Shown: positions 15,661-22,812 of the stretch, one piece after another
How the letters are laid out: every line of letters starts with the position of its first letter
Position numbering within the stretch: position 1 is the first letter of the stretch
Origin: Planctomycetota bacterium
GTDB lineage: Bacteria; Planctomycetota; UBA1135; GCA-002686595
Assembly (NCBI GenBank): GCA_020638875.1
Contig: JACKHS010000017.1
Span: 17,010 to 81,009 of the forward strand
Direction: 5' to 3'
DNA: 64,000 bases
Translations under genes and position numbers: made by a program
Notes under the pieces: generated by a model
What the model was told of the DNA's origin: nothing
The model's database searches: none
Seen by the model: only the letters and a program-made list of their open reading frames with translations

Positions 15661-16257
15661 ATGCTCGCTCGACCCGACCGTCGCACGCTCCTCGCGCTCG
15701 CCCTCGCGCTGTTCGGCGCCGCCTGCGCGCGCCTCGAGGCGCAGGACGCGCCGCCGCCGCCGCCCGCGCCCGCCGTCGTGCGCCCCGTGACCGTGTTCCT
15801 CGTGCGCCACGCCGAGAAGGCCGACGAGCCCGGGTCCGACCCCGGCCTGTCGCCCGCCGGCGAGGCGCGCGCCGCGGAGCTCGCGCGCGTGCTCGACGAG
15901 GCGGGCGTCACGCACCTGTTCGCCACGCCCTACGAGCGCACCCGCCGGACGCTCGCGCCGCTGGCGCGCGCGCGCGGCCTCGAGGTCGCCGACTACGACC
16001 CGCGCGACCTCGACGCGCTCGCGCTGCGCCTCGCCGCGCTGCCGCCGCACGCCTGCGCGGTGGTCGCCGGGCACTCGAACACCACGCCGGCGCTCTTCGA
16101 GCGGCTGGGCGGCGCACCGGCGGAGCTCGTCGAGGTGCGCGGCACGCGCATGCTCGACGAGGCCGTGTACGACCGGCTCTACGTCGCCGTGATCGAGGCC
16201 GACGCGGCCGGCGGGCTGCGCACGCACGCGGCGCACGAGCTGCGCTACGGCGACTGA
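15661..16257 (+). CDS. Secreted histidine phosphatase family protein
   Basis: 198 residues. The N-terminus (RTLLALALALFGAACARLEA) is a signal peptide with a possible lipobox (FGAAC). The phosphatase core begins at VTVFLVRHAEKAD, whose RHAE carries the phospho-accepting histidine. It continues with LSPAGEARAAELARVL, FATPYERTRRTLAPLA and VVAGHSNTTPALFERLGG, which holds the second catalytic histidine. Substrates in this superfamily range from sugar phosphates to phosphoproteins, so none is assigned. The domain is of the compact branch-2/SixA-like size. It converges on the minus-strand mqnD, with stops 4 bp apart. Confidence 0.85.
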   Translation: MLARPDRRTLLALALALFGAACARLEAQDAPPPPPAPAVVRPVTVFLVRHAEKADEPGSDPGLSPAGEARAAELARVLDEAGVTHLFATPYERTRRTLAPLARARGLEVADYDPRDLDALALRLAALPPHACAVVAGHSNTTPALFERLGGAPAELVEVRGTRMLDEAVYDRLYVAVIEADAAGGLRTHAAHELRYGD

Positions 16258-16261
16258 GGTC

Positions 16262-17446
16262 TCAGCGCGGCGGCGCGCCCGCGCCCGCGGGCCGCGCCAG
16301 GTCCGGCACGGCGCCGCCGCGCACCGGCCAGTGGGCCAGCGCGTCGGTCTCCTCCAGCGCGCGGTAGACGTGCGGGAAGAGCGCGCCGGCGCGCGAGGGC
16401 TCGTAGCGCAGCTCGGCCTCGACGCGCGCGGGGTCCAGCTCGAGCAGCCAGAGCTCGTCGCGCGGGTCGAAGTGCGCCGCGAGCGTGCCGGCGAGCTGGG
16501 ACGCGAAGGAGAGGTGCACGAAGCCCTCGGCGGCGAGCGACGGCGGCCGCCAGGGCGCGCCCGCGGCGCGCGCGCGCCACGCCGCCGCGGGGGCGAGGTG
16601 GAAGAGCCGCGGCGGCGCGAAGACCTCGAGATCGGCCGCCTCGGGGGCCAGGAGCCCCGCGCGCCGCGCCTCGCGCGACAGCGCCGCCAGCGCCGCGCGG
16701 CCCGCGTCGCCCAGCCGGCGCGTGGAAGCGTTCACGTAGAGCTCGACGTGCTGGTCGAGCACCGCGTCGCTGGCCTCCTGGGCGTAGCGCCGCATCGTCG
16801 CGCGCGCGTCGTCGGGGTGCGCGCGGGCGTGGTCGATCGAGCGGCCGATGGCGAGCTCGAGCGCGGCCGTCACGTCGTCGCCGAGCGCGCGGCGCGCGAC
16901 GATGCCGCCCAGCGGCAGCGGGCTCGCCGTGCGGCGCTCCCACGTCTCGCCGAGGTCCTCGAGCTTCACGAGCCCGCGCGCGGCGTAGGTGAAGCGGCCC
17001 TCGTGGATGCACACGCCGACGTCCGCGCGGCCGGCCTCGAGCGCGGGCAGGATGTCGGAGAAGACCACCTGCTCGGGCGCGGGCGCCGCGGGGTGGAACA
17101 GGCGGTAGAGCAGGTACGCGGTCGTGCCGGCGCCCGGCGCCAGCACGCGCGCGCCGGCGAGGTCCGCGCGCGGCTCGCGGGCGAGCAGCAGCGGGCCGTT
17201 GCCGAAGCCCAGCGCCGCGCCCGCGCGCAGCACGCGCACCTCGGCGCCGAGCTCGAGCGCGCGCGCGAAGCTGACCTTGGCGACGTCGAGCGCGCCGCGC
17301 GCGAGCGCGAGGTTGAGCTCCTCGACGTCGGCCAGCGTGACGTCGAGCGCGAGGCCCGGCGTCTCCACCGCGCCGGTCAGGAGGCCGTGGAACGCGAAGG
17401 TGTCGTTGGGGCAGGTTGAGATGCCCAGCGCGAGCCGCGTCGTCAC
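16262..17446 (-). CDS. mqnD: 1,4-dihydroxy-6-naphthoate synthase (MqnD) fused to a DUF952 domain
   Basis: MqnD converts cyclic dehypoxanthinyl futalosine to 1,4-dihydroxy-6-naphthoate in the futalosine route to menaquinone. The first 280 residues carry its signatures: ISTCPNDTFAFHGLL, LADVEELNLALARGALDVAK, GNGPLLLAR, VVFSDILPALEAGRADVGVC and IHEGRF. The protein is 394 residues, over 100 more than usual. The extra C-terminus (RLFHLAPAAAWRARAAG, PPSLAAEGFVHLSF, ELWLLELDPARVEAELRYEP, FPHVYRAL) matches DUF952, normally a stand-alone cytoplasmic domain. There is no linker gap or stop between them. The GTG start at 17446 overlaps the end of mqnB by 4 bp. The fusion looks genuine because frame and codon use are continuous. 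Confidence 0.88.
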   Translation of the reverse strand: MTTRLALGISTCPNDTFAFHGLLTGAVETPGLALDVTLADVEELNLALARGALDVAKVSFARALELGAEVRVLRAGAALGFGNGPLLLAREPRADLAGARVLAPGAGTTAYLLYRLFHPAAPAPEQVVFSDILPALEAGRADVGVCIHEGRFTYAARGLVKLEDLGETWERRTASPLPLGGIVARRALGDDVTAALELAIGRSIDHARAHPDDARATMRRYAQEASDAVLDQHVELYVNASTRRLGDAGRAALAALSREARRAGLLAPEAADLEVFAPPRLFHLAPAAAWRARAAGAPWRPPSLAAEGFVHLSFASQLAGTLAAHFDPRDELWLLELDPARVEAELRYEPSRAGALFPHVYRALEETDALAHWPVRGGAVPDLARPAGAGAPPR

Positions 17447-18117
17447 GCGGGCTCCTCCCACGCGCTCGTGAGCACCTCGTGCGCGAGGCAGCGCGCCGCT
17501 TCGAGCGCGGCCGGCAGGCGCCAGTGCGCCGCGTCGCGGTCGCCGACGAGGTTCGACGCGCCGCGCACGACGCGCAGCGGCACGCGCGCCAGCGCGCAGG
17601 CCAACGCGACGCCGAAGCCCTCCATGTCCTCGCACAGCGCGGCGGGGAAGGCCGCGCGGCGACGCGCCGCCATGGCCGCGTCCGCGCTCGCCGCGCACGT
17701 CGTGAGCAGCAGTCCGCGCGCGCCCGCGCCGGCCGCGAGCGGCAGCGTGTCGTTCACCGGGTGCGCCGTCGTGCCGGGCGAGCCCGGCCACTGCGGGAAG
17801 CCGAGCGCCGGCGGCCCTTGGAAGCCCTCGCCCTCGCCCGCGCCGACGCCGGCGAGGCCCACCGCGACGAACTCTCGCGCCGCGCCGATCGGCACGGCGG
17901 CCTCGTCGTAGGTGCCGGCGATGCCGACCAGCAGCACGCGCGCCGGGCGCAGCTCGGCGAGCAGTTGCATCGTGCGCGCGGCCGCGGCGACCGGCCCGAA
18001 GCCGCACAGGCGCACGAGGCCGGCGCCGCGCGGCAGGCCGCCGAAGTCCTCGAGGCGGCGCAACTCGAGCTCGGTGGGCACGAGCACCAGGGTGGGGGAG
18101 CCGGGGGAGGCGGGCAC
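17443..18117 (-). CDS. mqnB: Futalosine hydrolase (MqnB)
   Basis: 224 residues from GTG 18117. A nucleoside-phosphorylase/hydrolase fold: LVLVPTELELRRLEDF at the N-terminus, LCGFGPVAAAARTMQLLAEL, VLLVGIAGTYD, FGVALACALARVPLRVVRGASN and the acidic CEDMEGFGVA that recognises the ribose. MqnB removes hypoxanthine from futalosine in menaquinone synthesis. Its end overlaps mqnD by 4 bp, giving a two-gene mqnB-mqnD operon on the minus strand. The other pathway genes (mqnA, mqnC) are not in the window. The GTG start is chosen because the conserved strand begins 10 residues in. Confidence 0.88.
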   Translation of the reverse strand: MPASPGSPTLVLVPTELELRRLEDFGGLPRGAGLVRLCGFGPVAAAARTMQLLAELRPARVLLVGIAGTYDEAAVPIGAAREFVAVGLAGVGAGEGEGFQGPPALGFPQWPGSPGTTAHPVNDTLPLAAGAGARGLLLTTCAASADAAMAARRRAAFPAALCEDMEGFGVALACALARVPLRVVRGASNLVGDRDAAHWRLPAALEAARCLAHEVLTSAWEEPA

Positions 18118-18175
18118 GCCACGAGTGTCGAGCCTCGCCCGGCCCGGATCAAGGGCGCGACGGGCCGCGGCCTGC

Positions 18176-18181
18176 TAGCCT
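18176..18181 (+). promoter_or_regulatory. Candidate -10 element (TAGCCT)
   Basis: TAGCCT ends 31 bp before the ATG of the M28 peptidase at 18213 and fits the TANNCT pattern. It lies between divergent genes (mqnB starts at 18117). No -35 box is obvious. Confidence 0.3.
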
Positions 18182-18212
18182 GCGCGCTCCCGCTCTCCAG
18201 CCCCGCACCGCC

Positions 18213-19911
18213 ATGAAGCGCTTCCTCACGACCTCGCTCGTCTGCTCGCTGCTCGCCGTCTCCGCCGCCGCGCAGGAGGCCGCCGGCGCCGCGCTCGGGG
18301 TCGCGCTCGATCCGCACGAGCGCGCGCTGCTCGCGGCCGGCGACGCGCACGACGGCGCGGCCGAGATCATCCGCGCGCTGACGACGGAGCACCCGCGGCG
18401 CCTGACCGGCTCGAGCGGCCTCGAGCGCGCCGAGCTGTGGGCGCAGGAGCGCTTCGCGGCGCTCGGGCTCGACGTGCGGCGCGAGGCGTGGGGCGAGGTG
18501 CCGGTCGGCTTCGACCGCGGCGCGTGGAGCGGGCGCGTGCTCGGCGCGGACGAGCGCGCGCTGACCTTCGTCACGCCGGCGTGGACGCCCGGCACCGACG
18601 GCCCCGTGCGCGCGCCGCTGCGCCTGGGCGCCGCGAGCGCGGCGGCGGCGCGCGCGCCGGCCGGCCGACGCCGACGCGTGGCGCGGCGCGTGGGTGCTGT
18701 TGCCGCCCGCGGCGGCCGGCGGGCGCGAGCGGCGCGACGTCGAGTCCGCGTACGCCGAGCTCGGCGCGCTCGGGCTGCTCGCGCCGGGCTCGCGCGACGG
18801 GCGGCTGACGATGACCGGGAGCTGGGAGCGGCCGCGGCGCGAGGGCCCGCTCGACGTGCGCGTGCTGTACGACGACTACGTCGCGCTGCGCGACGAGCTC
18901 GAGGCCGGCGCCGCGCGCGAGCTCGAGCTCGACGTGCGCAACGCCTTCGTCGACGGCCCCGTGACGCAGTACAACGTCGTGGCCGACCTCGTCGGACGCG
19001 AGCGCCCCGACGAGTACGTGCTCGTGCAGGGCCACATCGACGCGTTCGACGGCGCGCAGGGCGCGTGCGACAACGGCACGGGCGTCGCGACCACGCTGGA
19101 GGCCGCGCGCCTGCTCGCGAGCCTCGACGAGCGGCCGCGGCGCACGATCCGCTTCGTGCTCTACAGCGGCGAGGAGCAGGGCCTCTACGGCTCGCGCGGC
19201 TACGTGCGCGACCACGCCGACGAGCTCGAGCGCGTCAGCGTCGTGCTCAACCACGACAACGGCACGAACTACCTGGCCGGCATCGGGCCGACGCTCGCCA
19301 TGCTGGCCGACTTCGAGCACGTGTTCGCGCCCGTGCAGGCGCTCGACCCCGAGCGGCCGTTCGCGCTGCGCGTGAGCCCGGGCCTGACGCCGGGGCCGAG
19401 CGACCACGCGCCCTTCGTCGAGGCCGGCGTGCCGGCCTTCCACTGGGACCAGTCGCAGGAGGGCTACCGCCGCCTGCACCACACCCAGCACGACACGCTC
19501 GCCGAGGTCGACGACGCGGACCAGCGCCACAGCGCGCGCGTCATCGCGCTCGCGGCGTGGCGCTTCGCCGAGCTCGACCACCTCGTGGACCGCACGCGCC
19601 TGCGACGGCCCGAACCGCGCCGCATGGGCGTCTACCTCGCGCGCGAGGACTCGCGCGTGGTGGAGAACGTCGTGCCCGGCGGGCTGGCCGAGGGCGCGGG
19701 CTGGCGCGTCGGCGACGTGATCGTCGCGATCGACGGCATGGAGGTGCAGGACAGCAAGCAGATCGCGGCCGAGCTGCAGAAGGGCGGGCCGCAGAAGCGC
19801 GTCGTGCTCGAGCGCGGGGCGGAGCGCGTCGAGAGCGTGCTCGACTACACGGACGACCCGCAGGAGGCCGAGCGCCGCGCCTGGGAGGAGGAGCCGGCCG
19901 AGGCGCGCTGA
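18213..19911 (+). pseudogene. Secreted M28 family metallopeptidase with PDZ domain, one frameshift
   Basis: An N-terminal signal (MKRFLTTSLVCSLLAVSAAA) leads into the peptidase. The first 150 codons are in one frame. The frame changes near 18655, in a GGCGGCGGCGCGCGCGC tract, and continues as DADAWRGAWVLLPPAAAGG to the TGA at 19909-19911. The zinc site is intact: QGHIDAFDGAQGACDNGTG, SGEEQGLYGS, LNHDNGTNY and the final LHHTQHD. M28 enzymes are aminopeptidases or carboxypeptidases using two zinc ions. The C-terminus adds a PDZ domain (RMGVYLAR, VVPGGLAEGAGWRVGDVIVA), which binds peptide C-termini. With one indel corrected the protein is about 565 residues. As the catalytic residues are all kept, a sequence error is at least as likely as a true pseudogene. 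Confidence 0.7.
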
Positions 19912-20032
19912 GCGGCGGGGCCCCGCGCGCGCGGTCCGCGCGCGGGAAAGCTCGCCGAAAACCCGCCCCGCGCGGGCCTTCGCGCTCGGACTACGCGCCG
20001 GCTCGGCCCCACAGGCCTCGAGTCGGCGCACC

Positions 20033-22363
20033 GTGAGACACCCCCAGCACCTCCGCGGCCTGGCCCTCGCCCTGCTCGTCGCCTCGTGCGGCGGCGGTGG
20101 GGGCGGCGGGACCGCCTCGCCGCCCGGCGACACGGGCGGCCCCGACCTGTTCGTCCAGAGCCTCGACGTCACGCCCACGGACGTGGAGGTCGGGCAGCCG
20201 CTGCACGTCGTCGACGTGGTGGCGAACGCCGGCGACAGCGCCGCGAGCGCGTTCCAGGTCTCGATCTACCTCTCGCCCGACCCGTTCGTGAACAGCGCGG
20301 ACGTGCTGCTCGGCGTGCGCAACCTGGGCGTGCTCGCGCCCAGCGCGACCTCGAGCGGCGGCGGCTTCCTGACCGTGCCCGGCAACGTCACCGCGGGCAC
20401 GTGGTACGTGGGCGCGGTGGCCGACAGCGGCGGCGCCGTCACGGAGACCGACGAGGCCAACAACGCGCTGGTCGCGGCCGCGCCGGTGACCGTGCACGCG
20501 GTGGCGCTGCCCGACCTCGCGCCGAGCACGCTGAGCTACAGCCCGACGACGGTCGAAGCCGGCCAGCAGATCACCGTCACCGACACGGTCGCCAACCACG
20601 GCACCGGCGCCGCGGGCGCGTTCCAGGTCGGCCTGTACCTCTCGCACGACCCGCAGATCACGAGCGGCGACACGCTGATCGGGCTGCGCAACGTGCCGGG
20701 CCTGGGGCCGGGCGAGCTCTCCTTCGCGAGCTCGCCGGTGACCGTCCCCGCGAGCCTCGCCGCCGGCGACTGGTTCGTCGGCGTGATCGCCGACGTCGGC
20801 GGCGCGCGCGTCGAGAGCGACGAGTTCAACAACTCGCTGAGCTCCATCACGCCGCTGCACGTCACGCACCCGCCGCGCCCGGACCTCCTGGTCACGCAGC
20901 TCGCCTTCTCGCCGTCGCAGCTCGACGCGGGGCAGAGCTTGTCGGTGTCGGAGACCGCCGCCAACCAGGGGCTCGTCGCCGCGGGGCCCTTCCGCGTCGG
21001 CATCTACCTGTCGGCGGACGACGAGGTCACCGTCGACGATCGGTTGATCGGCTTCCGCGCCGTGGCCGGCCTGCAGGTCGGCGAGACCTCGGCCGCGTCC
21101 GCGCCGCTCGTCGTGCCGAGCGACACGCCCGGCGGAACCTATCACCTCGGCGCGATCGTCGACTACGAAGCCGGCGTGCTCGAGGAGAACGAGGACAACA
21201 ACGCCACCGTCGCGCTGGGCCTCGTCGAGGTCTTCGTGCCGCCGATGCCCGACCTGCAGCCGGTCGCGGTGAGCTTCGGGCCGAGCGCGCTGCAGGCCGG
21301 CGAGGCGCTGACCGTCGTCGAGCGCGTGAAGAACCACGGCGTCGTCGCGGCGAGCAACGTGCGCGTGGCGGTCTACCTCTCGTCGAACCCGGTCGTCAGC
21401 ACCAGTGACACGCTGCTCGGCGTGCGCACGATCCCGAGCCTCGCGCCGGGCGAGCAGAGCGAGGCGCAGAGCGTGTTCACGCTGCCGCTCGGGCTGGGCA
21501 CGGGCTCGTGGACGCTGGGCGTGATCGCGGACGACCTCGACGCCGTGGCGGAGCCGAACGAGTCCGACAACCTGCTCGTCGCGCCGGGCCACGTCGACGT
21601 GACCGGCTCGAGCCAGCCGATGGCCGACCTGCACCTCTCGGTGCTGAGCTCGAGCCCGAGCCAGGTGATCCCGGGTCACCAGCTCACGATCGCGCACACC
21701 GTGCGCAACGACGGCGACCTGTCGGCGCCGGGCTTCGTGATCGAGTTCTACCTCTCCGACGACGACGTCATCGACGCCACCGACCACCTGATCGGCGTGC
21801 GCACGCTCTTCGGCCTCGGCATCGGCCAGGGCTCGGCGCAGAGCTTCCCGTACACCGTCCCGGCCGGGCTGCCGGTGGGCGTCTACCGCCTCGGCGCGAT
21901 CGTGGACGCCGCGGGCGCCGTGGCGGAGTCGGACGAGAGCAACAACGTCAAGCTGGCCACCGGCACCGTGACGCTCTACGTGCCGCCGCCGCCCGCGCCG
22001 GACCTGATCGTGACGGCGCTGACCTTCGGGCCGACGCCCGTCGCGGCCGGCGGCACGCTCACGCTCGACGACGTCGTGCGCAACCAGGGCGACCTCACCG
22101 CGGACGCGTGCCACGTGAGCTACTACCTGTCGGTCGACGATCAGGTGGCCACGGACGACGTGTGGCTCGGCGACGGGCTCGCGCTGCCCGCGCTGGCGGC
22201 CGGCGCGCAGTCGCCCTCCTCGAACCAGTTCAACTTGCCAGCGGGCCTCGCCGCCGGCACCTGGCACGTCGGCGCGATCGTGACCCTGGACGCGGGCACG
22301 GCCGAGTCGGACACCGCCAACAACACCTTCGTCGCGACCGCGACGCTGGAGGTCACGCCATGA
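20033..22363 (+). CDS. Lipoprotein with six CARDB adhesion-like repeats
   Basis: 776 residues from GTG 20033. A lipoprotein signal (LRGLALALLVASCGGGGGGG) has cysteine at the lipobox and a glycine linker. Six CARDB-type beta-sandwich repeats of about 120 residues follow, each starting P/ADL and containing GQ/G-x-L-x-V and a V-N-x-G strand pair: PDLFVQSLDVTPTDVEVGQP, PDLAPSTLSYSPTTVEAG, PDLLVTQLAFSPSQLDAGQ, PDLQPVAVSFGPSALQAGE, ADLHLSVLSSSPSQVIPG and PDLIVTALTFGPTPVAAGG. Each ends with an ESDE/ENEDNN-type motif (TETDEANNA, AESDESNNV), likely calcium-binding turns. CARDB domains are cell-adhesion modules. The stop overlaps the next start by 4 bp. Confidence 0.85.
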   Translation: MRHPQHLRGLALALLVASCGGGGGGGTASPPGDTGGPDLFVQSLDVTPTDVEVGQPLHVVDVVANAGDSAASAFQVSIYLSPDPFVNSADVLLGVRNLGVLAPSATSSGGGFLTVPGNVTAGTWYVGAVADSGGAVTETDEANNALVAAAPVTVHAVALPDLAPSTLSYSPTTVEAGQQITVTDTVANHGTGAAGAFQVGLYLSHDPQITSGDTLIGLRNVPGLGPGELSFASSPVTVPASLAAGDWFVGVIADVGGARVESDEFNNSLSSITPLHVTHPPRPDLLVTQLAFSPSQLDAGQSLSVSETAANQGLVAAGPFRVGIYLSADDEVTVDDRLIGFRAVAGLQVGETSAASAPLVVPSDTPGGTYHLGAIVDYEAGVLEENEDNNATVALGLVEVFVPPMPDLQPVAVSFGPSALQAGEALTVVERVKNHGVVAASNVRVAVYLSSNPVVSTSDTLLGVRTIPSLAPGEQSEAQSVFTLPLGLGTGSWTLGVIADDLDAVAEPNESDNLLVAPGHVDVTGSSQPMADLHLSVLSSSPSQVIPGHQLTIAHTVRNDGDLSAPGFVIEFYLSDDDVIDATDHLIGVRTLFGLGIGQGSAQSFPYTVPAGLPVGVYRLGAIVDAAGAVAESDESNNVKLATGTVTLYVPPPPAPDLIVTALTFGPTPVAAGGTLTLDDVVRNQGDLTADACHVSYYLSVDDQVATDDVWLGDGLALPALAAGAQSPSSNQFNLPAGLAAGTWHVGAIVTLDAGTAESDTANNTFVATATLEVTP

Positions 22364-22605
22364 GCGCGCGCCGACTCGTCCTCTCCGCCGCCCTCGCGCT
22401 GCTCGCGCTGGCGAGCCTGGCCCTCTCGCGCGGCGCCGAGCACGCCGACGCGGGGAGCGGCGCGACCCTCGACCTCGGCGCGCCGCGCGTCGAACCCGTC
22501 ACGCCCGGCTATCGGCGCGCGCCGCACGCGTGGCAGCGCGAGGCGGGGCGTGCGCCGGTCGCGGACCCCTCGCGCTACGAGGACCTGGGGCGCGCGCGTC
22601 CCTGA
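22360..22605 (+). CDS. Small secreted protein of unknown function
   Basis: 81 residues from ATG 22360, overlapping the CARDB lipoprotein stop (ATGA). The first 25 residues (LVLSAALALLALASLALSRG) form a signal peptide or anchor. The remainder is short and proline/arginine-rich (RVEPVTPGYRRAPHAWQREA). No family is recognised. Translational coupling suggests it is made with, and may assist, the CARDB protein. Confidence 0.5.
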   Translation: MSARRLVLSAALALLALASLALSRGAEHADAGSGATLDLGAPRVEPVTPGYRRAPHAWQREAGRAPVADPSRYEDLGRARP

Positions 22606-22746
22606 CCTCTCCGAGCCTGCGCGCGCTCGTCGTCGTGGAATCCGGCGCGCGCCCGCTCGCGGGCGGGGCGTCGAGCCCGCCCGGCCGCGCGCCAGGCGTG
22701 CGCGCGTCGGCCGGCGGCGCGCGCGCGCGCCACCGGCCTGAAACGA

Positions 22747-22776
22747 GCGAAGGGCCCGCCGCGGCGAGCCCTTCGC
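22747..22776. terminator. Bidirectional terminator-like hairpin between convergent genes
   Basis: GCGAAGGGC (22747-22755) pairs perfectly with GCCCTTCGC (22768-22776). It lies between the end of the small secreted gene on the plus strand and the end of the large secreted gene on the minus strand, so it could serve both. Confidence 0.7.
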
Positions 22777-22812
22777 AGGAGAGTCGTGCGCGGGCGGGGC
22801 CCGCGCCGGGGG

